From an uncultured Bacilli bacterium (GTDB taxonomy: Bacteria > Bacillota_I > Bacilli_A > RF39 > UBA660), in NCBI GenBank assembly GCA_947631285.1, contig CANRKS010000016.1:1-15076 (forward strand): DNA of 15,076 nt, written 5' to 3'. Under the pieces are notes generated by a model, which had not been told where the DNA came from, did no database searches, and saw only the letters and a list, made by a program, of their open reading frames with translations. Below, one piece after another: positions 6,657 to 13,170 of this stretch. Within the stretch, counting starts at the first letter, position 1; each line of letters starts with the position of its first letter. The position numbers and the translations under genes were made by a program.

Positions 6657-6699
6657 ATAAAATAAACTTGCAAGCATACAATGTAATGAGTTTATTTTA
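6657..6699 (+). promoter_or_regulatory. Sigma-E-like promoter within an 11-bp inverted repeat, spoIIIAH-like gene
   Basis: CATACAAT at 6675-6682 is an exact match to the sigma-E -10 consensus. An ATA at 6657 stands 15 nt upstream, slightly closer than usual, so the -35 is only partial. Flanking it are TAAAATAAACT (6658-6668) and AGTTTATTTTA (6689-6699), a perfect 11-bp inverted repeat with a 20-nt centre that could bind a dimeric regulator. The AGGAGG ribosome-binding site follows at 6699-6704. Confidence 0.6.
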
Positions 6700-6708
6700 G
6701 GAGGATTT

Positions 6709-7203
6709 ATGATTAATAAGCAAAATTTATGGTTTGTTACCCTATTTTCTTTAATTTTAATATTAGGCATTTATTATGTAAGCATTGATGACGAAGTCGC
6801 CGAAGTCTTAAAGGCCGAAGAAAATAATACTAGTAATGGCGTGGTTGAAATAACAGAATCAGATGTTTTAGTAGCTTTAGAAGTTGAAAATGATGAAGAA
6901 AAACAAGCTTTAATGGAAGAATATCAAAACATTTTACTAGATGGCGATTCATCAATCGAAGAAAAAAATGTCGCTTATGAAAATATGCAAAAATTAAATA
7001 ATTCTAAAACAGAAGAAGAAAAAATAAAAAATCTAATTAAAGAAAAGTTTTCTCTAAATTCTTTTGTCAAAATAAAAGATACTTCTATTTCCATAGTCGT
7101 ATCTTCTAAAGATCATAATAATGAGAAAGCTAATAAAATTATTAGAGCTGTTCAAGAATTATATGACGATGAAAAATATATAACCGTCAAATTCAATTCA
7201 TAA
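6709..7203 (+). CDS. spoIIIAH: SpoIIIAH-like stage III sporulation protein
   Basis: This 164-aa protein resembles SpoIIIAH. That mother-cell membrane protein pairs with forespore SpoIIQ across the intermembrane space to form the feeding-tube channel. The N-terminus MINKQNLWFVTLFSLILIL followed by Gly-Ile-Tyr-Tyr-Val matches the family's short basic start plus single transmembrane helix (about 7-25) ending in a Tyr-Tyr. An acidic, helical linker (about 50-110) leads to a C-terminal ring-building-motif-like domain with strands at VKIKDTSISIVV and YITVKF. It is somewhat shorter than the usual 180-230 aa. AGGAGG lies 4-5 nt before the ATG, and a sigma-E-type -10 precedes it. It stands alone rather than at the end of a spoIIIA operon. 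A terminator follows. Assignment rests on architecture and the promoter type. Confidence 0.75.
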   Translation: MINKQNLWFVTLFSLILILGIYYVSIDDEVAEVLKAEENNTSNGVVEITESDVLVALEVENDEEKQALMEEYQNILLDGDSSIEEKNVAYENMQKLNNSKTEEEKIKNLIKEKFSLNSFVKIKDTSISIVVSSKDHNNEKANKIIRAVQELYDDEKYITVKFNS

Positions 7204-7227
7204 ATGGTATGCCACCATTTATTTTTT
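7202..7227 (+). terminator. Rho-independent terminator after spoIIIAH-like gene
   Basis: AAATGGT and ACCATTT form a 7-bp stem around a 5-nt loop (ATGCC), followed by ATTTTTT. It begins right after the stop codon. It overlaps the stop of the convergent 451-aa gene, but the reverse strand lacks a good T-tract, so it mainly serves the plus-strand gene. Confidence 0.8.
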
Positions 7228-8581
7228 ATTGATCTGTTACAGCATTAACAATTAAGTATGGATTTTCTATTGTCCCTTTACCAATTAAAGATAAATTGTT
7301 GGATTTTAGATAAAAGACGGGACGGATTGAAAATTTAGAAGTATAATCTTTTCCCTCAGGAGCCCCTCCACCAGGATTAGGATAAGATACATAACCATCT
7401 ATAACGTACGCCACACCGCTATCATGATGCGAAATAGTCCATTCACTTTCATAAGCAGGTTGAGCCAGTTTTTTATTTGGCATTGGTGTCCCAACGTTGG
7501 CTGTTCCATTTAAACCGTTTCCAATAAATAACCAATTACCCACCTTTTGCGCGCCTCCATAAGCATATAACATATCACTAACGGTTATTAATCCTATCGG
7601 ACTTGCTTCTTTTTTTAACTTGCTTTTTACTTCATAGGCATAGCTAGAATCAACATCAAGATAAAGTGTAGAAATGCCGATAATTCCAATATTCCAAGTG
7701 GGATTATCTACTATTAAATCCGTCCAGGTTGTTCCTTCTGTTTGTTGCATATAACTATAAAATGTGTTTCCTAAAAAGTAGCTATCAGTACTACTTGTAC
7801 TATTTAAAAATTTGTAAATATCTGTTTCTTCCCAACTAATATCTATTCCTTTTGTATTATGCCATTCAAATGTAAGAGTACTATAACCCTTACCTATTTT
7901 TGTAGCCTTTATGACTTTTATTTGATGGTGTTCAGTATCTATACCAATAATCCGATACATATATTGGTCTAAATTTTCAAGACAATCATTTTTATCATCA
8001 ACTCCGAAACAAATAAAATTATCTTTTACGCTATTGTAATCTCCGACAAATCTTCTTAAGGTATCTAAATCTTCTAATGCTACTTTTTTTGAAGATGACA
8101 ATATATCATTTCTAGCTTGTAACTCATTACCACTTTCTAAACTACCACTGGCACCTTCCCTTCCTTTTTCTGACGTTGCTATTATTAATGCTTCGGCATC
8201 AGTTGTTTTATCAAAAAATAAACGACAATATAAAGTTGTCCCCGATGTAATTGTAGCAGTTAAAGTATCCTCATTAAAATTAAAAACATCTTTAGGTATT
8301 AACACATTTCCTTCCCCATCATAACATTCAGATCTAGTGTAAGCATATTCTTCTTTACTTGGCCAAGATGCTCTACTTGCTGATTCAGTATAAGTTTGTT
8401 TTTCTTCATCATATATCATGAAAGCAAATGTTTTATTAGAGGATAAAATATCTTTCTCGGTGTATTTAACTACATTGACATTTAACTTTTTATTAGTAAA
8501 AGATCGATAACTTAAATACACAAAAAAGCTTTCTACAAATATAAGGGCCATAATTAAACTTTTAAATATTTTCTTTTTCAT
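7226..8581 (-). CDS. Exported protein with variable C-terminal domain (451 aa)
   Basis: This is an exported or membrane-anchored protein of unknown function. A signal-anchor lies at about 5-25. Residues about 50-130 form a small Cys-pair module (Ser-Glu-Cys, then Leu-Tyr-Cys-Arg-Leu-Phe-Phe), like the two in the neighbouring 220-aa protein. Residues about 165-450 form a domain shared with the two large paralogues at 11593-14817. Its marks are LDTLRRFVG, a Cys pair in ICFG...DC, LDQYMYRIIGID, a KVIKATKI strand, DIYKFLN, NPTWN, a GLITVSDMLYAYG stretch, NWLFIGNGLN, and the ending RPVFYLKSN plus GTIENPYLI. I know this layout (RIIG, YLN, RPVxYLKSN, G-T-x-x-N-P-Y) as recurrent in uncharacterised secreted proteins of gut Firmicutes. 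It is read with the 220-aa gene 18 nt upstream; AAGGAAGG is the ribosome-binding site. A secreted adhesin or decoy is speculative. Confidence 0.8.
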   Translation of the reverse strand: MKKKIFKSLIMALIFVESFFVYLSYRSFTNKKLNVNVVKYTEKDILSSNKTFAFMIYDEEKQTYTESASRASWPSKEEYAYTRSECYDGEGNVLIPKDVFNFNEDTLTATITSGTTLYCRLFFDKTTDAEALIIATSEKGREGASGSLESGNELQARNDILSSSKKVALEDLDTLRRFVGDYNSVKDNFICFGVDDKNDCLENLDQYMYRIIGIDTEHHQIKVIKATKIGKGYSTLTFEWHNTKGIDISWEETDIYKFLNSTSSTDSYFLGNTFYSYMQQTEGTTWTDLIVDNPTWNIGIIGISTLYLDVDSSYAYEVKSKLKKEASPIGLITVSDMLYAYGGAQKVGNWLFIGNGLNGTANVGTPMPNKKLAQPAYESEWTISHHDSGVAYVIDGYVSYPNPGGGAPEGKDYTSKFSIRPVFYLKSNNLSLIGKGTIENPYLIVNAVTDQ

Positions 8582-8599
8582 AAATTATTTCCTTCCTTT

Positions 8600-9262
8600 T
8601 TAAACAAAATAAGCATAGCAAACATCTGGAGCTTTAGAACTTATCTTAAAATTACGATTTTCAAAAGCTAAGGTTGTATTAGCGTCACTATTAGTACATT
8701 CATAAGTATCAAAGGAATAAGTCTCACTTGGCAATGTATACAAGAAACGATATTTATGATCACCATATTCTTTTATTCCATAATCATCGTCCTTTACTAA
8801 AACATAAATTACAATATCGGAATTATAATCTTTTTTATAATAAAAACTACAAGTTACTTGCTTAGGAATATCTTCTTGAATATTTACAATAAATTTATTT
8901 TCTTTATAATCATAATTTGAATAATTAGCACTTTCAGGTTTACAATTACTTAAATCTTCATCTAAAATATAGCCAAATGCCGGAATAGTATTTACAAGAT
9001 TATAAACGTTAGAATCAGACATATCTTGAAGATATAATTGAACATTAAAGTCGTAAGATGCCATACTACTTGGAAGAGATCCATAATCAGACGTACTAGC
9101 AAAATTTCCAATAGTACTATTTATCATCGGCAAAGCATCTTCACTACCATAAAAAGCATAAGAATTGGAAGATGAAATAAGCCAAGTGACTTCAACTACA
9201 ATTAATAGTAAAATAACTAATAAGCTTTTTCTTTCTTTAAACAGCTTAATAATATTTCTCAT
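8600..9262 (-). CDS. Exported protein with two Cys-pair modules (220 aa)
   Basis: This exported protein is of unknown function. A basic N-terminus and a hydrophobic segment (about 13-31) end near Ser-Tyr-Ala-Phe-Tyr, then Pro-Met-Ile-Asn-Ser-Thr-Ile-Gly-Asn-Phe. Two tandem modules of about 55-75 residues follow. The first has Ile-Pro-Ala-Phe-Gly-Tyr, a Cys, and Thr-Cys-Ser-Phe-Tyr-Tyr. It is joined by Ser-Asp-Ile-Val-Ile-Tyr-Val-Leu-Val-Lys-Asp to the second, which has Tyr-Ser-Phe-Asp-Thr-Tyr-Glu-Cys-Thr-Asn and ends Val-Cys-Tyr-Ala-Tyr-Phe. The paired cysteines probably form a disulfide in each module outside the cell. The AAGGG site is about 7 nt before the ATG. It heads an operon with the 451-aa protein and is divergent from an XRE regulator, which may control it. 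Confidence 0.78.
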   Translation of the reverse strand: MRNIIKLFKERKSLLVILLLIVVEVTWLISSSNSYAFYGSEDALPMINSTIGNFASTSDYGSLPSSMASYDFNVQLYLQDMSDSNVYNLVNTIPAFGYILDEDLSNCKPESANYSNYDYKENKFIVNIQEDIPKQVTCSFYYKKDYNSDIVIYVLVKDDDYGIKEYGDHKYRFLYTLPSETYSFDTYECTNSDANTTLAFENRNFKISSKAPDVCYAYFV

Positions 9263-9283
9263 GTTTTTACCCTTTTCTATTTT

Positions 9284-9368
9284 TATTTAAAATTCTTTTT
9301 CGACTTTACAATAATATTTTAACATACAATGTCGTATTTTTGTACCATTAAATTAATATTGTTTTAAA
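9284..9368. promoter_or_regulatory. Divergent promoter region with inverted-repeat operator candidate
   Basis: On the minus strand, TTGTAA (9306-9311) and TAAATA (9284-9289), 16 nt apart, could serve the exported-protein operon. On the plus strand, TTGTAC (9340-9345) and TTTAAA (9363-9368), 17 nt apart, could serve the XRE gene. Between them lies ATAC-N6-GTAT (9324-9337), 10 of 14 positions symmetric, and a TACAA/TTGTA pair (9325-9329, 9340-9344). This is a plausible operator for the divergent regulator. Both promoters are only moderate matches. Confidence 0.5.
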
Positions 9369-9399
9369 AAGTTTACAATTTAATAAAAGGATGCAAAGT

Positions 9400-9843
9400 A
9401 TGTTAGATGAATTTCTATTAGAAAACTTAAAAAACATTAGAGAAAATTGTGGTTTAAAGCAAAAAGATATTGCTCAAATATTAAATATTTCAAGACCCAA
9501 TTATACGAGATGGGAAACCCGGGCGGAAATTATTCCTTTAAAAAAATTAAATGAACTATGTAATTATTTTCAAGTTGATATGGATTATATTATTGGGCTT
9601 AAATCAAAACCTAAAAAAATGAGCGATAACAATGTATTAGATAAAAATTTAATCGGCGAAAACTTAAGAAACTTAAGAAAAAAATATCATCTTACCCAAC
9701 AAAAATTAGCTACCATGTTACATACCACTCATTCAGTTATTAGTGCTTATGAAAATGGCAAAAATTTAATTTTGACGGCTTTCTTAATTCAAATATGTAA
9801 AGAATACCATGAATCAATGGATCAAATATGTAACCGCAAATAA
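9400..9843 (+). CDS. XRE-family regulator with two helix-turn-helix domains
   Basis: This is a 147-aa DNA-binding protein made of two Cro/CI-type HTH domains in tandem (about 7-62 and 83-140). Domain one shows Ile-Arg-Glu-Asn-x-Gly-Leu-Lys-Gln-Lys-Asp-Ile-Ala and Ser-Arg-Pro-Asn-Tyr-Thr-Arg-Trp-Glu. Domain two shows Leu-Arg-Lys-Lys-Tyr-His-Leu-Thr-Gln-Gln-Lys-Leu-Ala and Ser-Val-Ile-Ser-Ala-Tyr-Glu-Asn-Gly. The second lacks a ligand-binding domain, so a monomer could contact two half-sites. The ATG at 9400 is preferred over the one at 9391, because AAAAGG is about 9 nt before the former but adjacent to the latter. It is divergent from the 220/451-aa operon with an operator candidate between. 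It resembles neither a phage repressor with a peptidase domain nor SinR by length. Confidence 0.88.
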   Translation: MLDEFLLENLKNIRENCGLKQKDIAQILNISRPNYTRWETRAEIIPLKKLNELCNYFQVDMDYIIGLKSKPKKMSDNNVLDKNLIGENLRNLRKKYHLTQQKLATMLHTTHSVISAYENGKNLILTAFLIQICKEYHESMDQICNRK

Positions 9844-9874
9844 AAATACCTAAGAATTTTTCTTAGATATTTTT
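9843..9874. terminator. Bidirectional terminator between XRE gene and CDP-alcohol transferase
   Basis: CTAAGA and TCTTAG (9850-9866) form a 6-7 bp hairpin, with ATATTTTT on the plus strand and GTATTTTTA on the minus strand. It ends both convergent genes; its left edge is the TAG of the transferase gene. Confidence 0.75.
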
Positions 9875-10569
9875 GTGGCTTTTTTTAGATTAGAATCATC
9901 TTTATGTTCATTATAATATTCAGGATTTAACCAAATATTTTTAAAATTAGTCCAGTTACTTTTAACACTACTTTTTGCTTCTTCTTTTTTTATAACTTCT
10001 TTCTTTTCTTCTTTTATAAATATTTCTTTTATATAACTAATAAGTGTTAAAAATTCCATGACAATCGCCGGAGTTAAAAGCCAAAAATACAAACTACTAT
10101 GACTAGCACTTATAACCCAAGTTCTAACTTGTAAAGGAATAAAAGTAGCTTTTGTTATATCACTTGCTAAAAAAGTTAAAATAACACAAATAGCTAAAAC
10201 CCACGTTTTAAATTTACCTACTTTATTAGATTTAACATTATAATTATAATAATATTTCATTGCTTGGACTAAAACAATTAAAAATTCTATTACAATAGGA
10301 ATAATAGCATAAGGTGTAATTAAATAAAGAACAATAAAATTCATAATAGTAAAAAGTTTATCTGCGGCTCCATCAAATAAAGAGCCAAAGAAAGTTGAAG
10401 CATTAAATTTACGAGCCAATATTCCATCAATACTATCTGTTAAATAGCAAACAAGAGCTAAAAGACTAGTATAATAACCTCCATAAACCATATAAATTGG
10501 AACTAAAATAATTGTTCCAATAACTCTAATAAAAGTTAAAAAGTTAACAATTAATAATTTTCCTACCAT
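9850..10569 (-). CDS. CDP-alcohol phosphatidyltransferase family protein
   Basis: This 239-aa integral membrane enzyme joins a CDP-activated lipid to an alcohol acceptor. The catalytic signature D-x2-D-G-x2-A-R-x8-G-x3-D-x3-D is intact: Asp45, Asp48-Gly49, Ala52-Arg53, Gly62, Asp66, Asp70. Five to six hydrophobic segments cover 1-185, followed by a Lys/Glu-rich cytoplasmic tail (about 186-239) not usual in short PgsA proteins. Glycerol-3-phosphate (PgsA, phosphatidylglycerol-phosphate synthesis) is the most likely acceptor. However, the typical Asp-Pro-Leu-Ala-Asp of PgsA is Asp-Gly-Ala-Ala-Asp here, so another acceptor or a paralogue is possible. TAGGATG upstream overlaps the fmt stop, and the gene starts 11 nt after fmt, so the pair is co-transcribed. 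A bidirectional terminator ends it. Confidence 0.88.
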   Translation of the reverse strand: MVGKLLIVNFLTFIRVIGTIILVPIYMVYGGYYTSLLALVCYLTDSIDGILARKFNASTFFGSLFDGAADKLFTIMNFIVLYLITPYAIIPIVIEFLIVLVQAMKYYYNYNVKSNKVGKFKTWVLAICVILTFLASDITKATFIPLQVRTWVISASHSSLYFWLLTPAIVMEFLTLISYIKEIFIKEEKKEVIKKEEAKSSVKSNWTNFKNIWLNPEYYNEHKDDSNLKKATKISKKNS

Positions 10570-10580
10570 TTTTTCACATC

Positions 10581-11486
10581 CTACAAAATATTCTTTTTAC
10601 CATTTAAATAACTTTTAATATTCATTTCTTTTTTGCCAATTGGTTTTACAACATCAAAATAAATAATACCATCTAAACAACCAATTCCTAAACTGTTTTT
10701 AGTAAAATAAATTTTATTAATTTCACTTTTTCCTAATTCATAATGAGCCTTAACAATTTTAACTTCTTCATCATATATAATTGTTTTTGATAAAGGCCAA
10801 GGACTAAAAGCTCTAATTTTATTATAAACATCTTTAACTGATAAATTAAAATCTAAGTCTTCCATTTCTCTTTCAATTGAAGGTGCATATGTAGCTTCTT
10901 CATCATTTTGTTTTCTTCTTTTAACTTTACCACTTATAATGTTATCTAAATCTTTGGCTAAAATAAGAGCTCCCATTTTACTTAATTTATTATGTAAAGT
11001 TAAAATATCATCAGTGGAAGATATTTCGCACTTACAAACATCTATAATATCTCCCGTATCCATTCCTTCATCCATATACATTAAAGTAATACCAGTTTCT
11101 TCCTCCCCATTTAGTAAAGCCCATTGAATTGGCGCACTACCTCTATATTTAGGTAAAATAGAAGCATGAATATTAATACAACCTAACTTAGGATAATCAA
11201 GAATTACTTTAGGAAGTATTTTACCATAAGCACATGTTACAATTAAATCAGGCTTATAATTTAAAATATCTTCATACTCTAATTTTAATTTTTCTGGTGT
11301 TAAAACGGGAATATTATTCTTTAAAGCATATTCTTTAACTGGTGATGGTGTTAAAACTTTTTTTCGTCCCACAATAGCATCTTTTTTAGTTACAACAAGC
11401 ACAAGATTAGTTTTCTCCTTTAAAACTTTTAATGGCTCTAAAGAAAAATCAGGAGTGCCCATAAATACAACTCTTATATCTTTCAA
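10581..11486 (-). CDS. fmt: Methionyl-tRNA formyltransferase
   Basis: Fmt formylates Met-tRNAfMet with 10-formyl-tetrahydrofolate for initiation, in the cytoplasm. Starting at the TTG at 11486 gives 301 aa, close to the family norm. The catalytic residues fall at Asn105, His107 and Asp143, in CINIHASILPKYRGSAPIQ and MDEGMDTGDI, one position from the Escherichia coli numbering. The Arg-Gly-Ser-Ala-Pro-Ile-Gln loop and the C-terminal anticodon-arm domain (about 205-301) are present. The TTG start is preferred because AAAAGGTG lies about 6 nt upstream; the in-frame GTG at 11495 is part of that site. A TATAAT at 11505-11510 could be the promoter, but its -35 is poor. The usual partner def/priA genes are not adjacent; a CDP-alcohol transferase follows instead. 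Confidence 0.96.
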   Translation of the reverse strand: MKDIRVVFMGTPDFSLEPLKVLKEKTNLVLVVTKKDAIVGRKKVLTPSPVKEYALKNNIPVLTPEKLKLEYEDILNYKPDLIVTCAYGKILPKVILDYPKLGCINIHASILPKYRGSAPIQWALLNGEEETGITLMYMDEGMDTGDIIDVCKCEISSTDDILTLHNKLSKMGALILAKDLDNIISGKVKRRKQNDEEATYAPSIEREMEDLDFNLSVKDVYNKIRAFSPWPLSKTIIYDEEVKIVKAHYELGKSEINKIYFTKNSLGIGCLDGIIYFDVVKPIGKKEMNIKSYLNGKKNIL

Positions 11487-11568
11487 TATAATCACCTTTT
11501 ATATATTATAAAGGAAAAAAAGAAAAATAACTAGTCTTGTTATCTTTAACATATTTATTTTTTGTTTT

Positions 11569-11594
11569 AAAAAAAGAAGAGTTTTCCCCTTCTT
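11569..11594 (-). terminator. Rho-independent terminator of the tandem paralogue operon
   Basis: On the minus strand, AAGAAGGG pairs with CTCTTCTT (8 bp, one G-T wobble) around GAAAA, followed by at least five further T. It starts within the TAA of the 525-aa gene, separating that operon from fmt. Confidence 0.85.
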
Positions 11595-13170
11595 AAGCAT
11601 TTTTTATATAATAAGGTGTTCCAATTGTTCCTTCTCCATCTAACGTTATTTTAGATCCATCTAGATAAAATGCGGACCGAATTAAAGGATTTTTATTGTC
11701 CATGTTTATAAGGCTTATTTTACCAACTTCTGAAATGATATACGCATCATATGTACCACTAAGTATGCCTTTTCGCGTCATCGTCCATTCGAATCCCAAA
11801 TTTTGCTGATTTGGTTCAATTATTGTTCCAAGAGGAGCAGTTCCCGTATTTAGATTTCTATTTAACCCATTTCGAATATATAACCAGTTAATTTCATTTT
11901 CTGAACCTACATATAGATAATCGCTAACATACATAAGTCCGATCGGACTACCATTTTCTAACTTAGTGTCTCGTTCATGTTTATAACTTGTTTTAGCAGT
12001 ATAAGAGGATTGTATTATATTGTCCCCATAATACCAGGTTGGATTGGTTATGATTAAATCTGCCCAACTACTATCTTGCATATAACTATAATAAGGATTG
12101 CCAACAAAATAACTTTCTTCTGCATTTGAGCTATTTAAATATTTATATATATCTGATTGGTCCCATTTAATATTCGAATAATCTTCCTTATGCCATCTAA
12201 ATGTGAACTTTGCCTCTTTCAAAATTGGAGTTGCTTTTATGACTTTTATTTGATTATTAATCTCATCTATTCCTATTATTCTATACATATATTGATCTAA
12301 ATTATTTTTACATGTATTAGTATCATTTGTTCCAAAACAAATGAAGTTATCGGTTACTTCTGTATATTCACCAGCAAATCTTCTTAAGGTGTCTAAATCA
12401 TCAGAAGCAACTCCTTCAGCAGTTAATTCGGCATTTCTTGCTTGTAACATTTCTTGAGTATCTAATGTCCCACTTGTAGACGTCTCTGCTATAAAAGCTA
12501 CAGCATTTCCTCTAGCACCTCCACATACTAAATTATTTACTGTTATCGTAATATTTAATGTTTTACCTGCTAAGTATGATTGATCTGATCCTGTATTATT
12601 TACTTTTAAATATCCGGTTATTGATGCTTCAGCACTTTCACTGACACTTAATTCTACTTCTATCTCTTTTGTTACTGAAGAAGATTCTTCTTCACCTAGT
12701 AAGTCATACAAACCGATTGTTTCTTCTGTCTTACCTGATGTGATGTATAATATCGCATCTCCTTTTTGTAATGCTTTACCCATAGAATCATTACTTGTAT
12801 CCATTGTGATTGTTACTTTGGCTGTACAATCACTTGCTTCTTTATTGGTTCCTGTAATTGTTGCAAATGTTAATGTTCCTTCTCTTTCAGTTAATTTATA
12901 ATTATCTTCGGTATCGGTAGCATAATATGCTTTATTAGGATTATTTTCGGCCATATCAGAAACTTCTAAGTTTATATGTATATTTTCTGCACCTTGTTGT
13001 ATTGATACAATATCAGCCGTTCCTGTTTCTATATCAACATTAGTGCTGGTGGTATCTCCACTTACATTTAAAGAAAAGAATGCATAGGTTGCACCCACTA
13101 CTGCTACTAATAATGTTATGATTGCCACTAAAGTTCCAATAAATATTTTACTTTTATTTTCTTCGTTCAT
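11593..13170 (-). CDS. SipW-type-signal exported protein with variable C-terminal domain (525 aa)
   Basis: This is the second of two tandem paralogues. A basic N-terminus (Glu-Glu-Asn-Lys-Ser-Lys) and hydrophobic stretch (9-30) end in Val-Gly-Ala-Thr-Tyr-Ala-Phe-Phe-Ser, the signature of SipW-dependent signal peptides as in TasA/CalY fibre proteins. Residues about 32-215 form a Thr/Val-rich beta domain with one Asp-Cys-Thr and a Val-Cys-Gly, likely a disulfide pair. A linker with LDTLRRF leads to the C-terminal domain (about 265-525) shared with the 451-aa protein: ICFG...TC, LDQYMYRIIGID, KVIKAT, DIYKYLN, NPTWYYG, GLMYVSDYLY and a final GEGTIGTPYYI. In the final block the usual Arg-Pro-Val-Phe-Tyr-Leu reads Arg-Ser-Ala-Phe-Tyr-Leu. 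It starts 18 nt after its paralogue with a weak AAAGTG site, so coupled translation is likely. Function is unknown. Confidence 0.82.
   Translation of the reverse strand: MNEENKSKIFIGTLVAIITLLVAVVGATYAFFSLNVSGDTTSTNVDIETGTADIVSIQQGAENIHINLEVSDMAENNPNKAYYATDTEDNYKLTEREGTLTFATITGTNKEASDCTAKVTITMDTSNDSMGKALQKGDAILYITSGKTEETIGLYDLLGEEESSSVTKEIEVELSVSESAEASITGYLKVNNTGSDQSYLAGKTLNITITVNNLVCGGARGNAVAFIAETSTSGTLDTQEMLQARNAELTAEGVASDDLDTLRRFAGEYTEVTDNFICFGTNDTNTCKNNLDQYMYRIIGIDEINNQIKVIKATPILKEAKFTFRWHKEDYSNIKWDQSDIYKYLNSSNAEESYFVGNPYYSYMQDSSWADLIITNPTWYYGDNIIQSSYTAKTSYKHERDTKLENGSPIGLMYVSDYLYVGSENEINWLYIRNGLNRNLNTGTAPLGTIIEPNQQNLGFEWTMTRKGILSGTYDAYIISEVGKISLINMDNKNPLIRSAFYLDGSKITLDGEGTIGTPYYIKNA

Noticed and set aside
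9391..9402. ATG at 9391 as start of the XRE gene
   Set aside because: The purine-rich site AAAAGG touches this ATG, leaving no spacing; it is well placed for the ATG at 9400.
10939..11127. 62-codon plus-strand open frame
   Set aside because: It is antisense inside the conserved catalytic domain of fmt.
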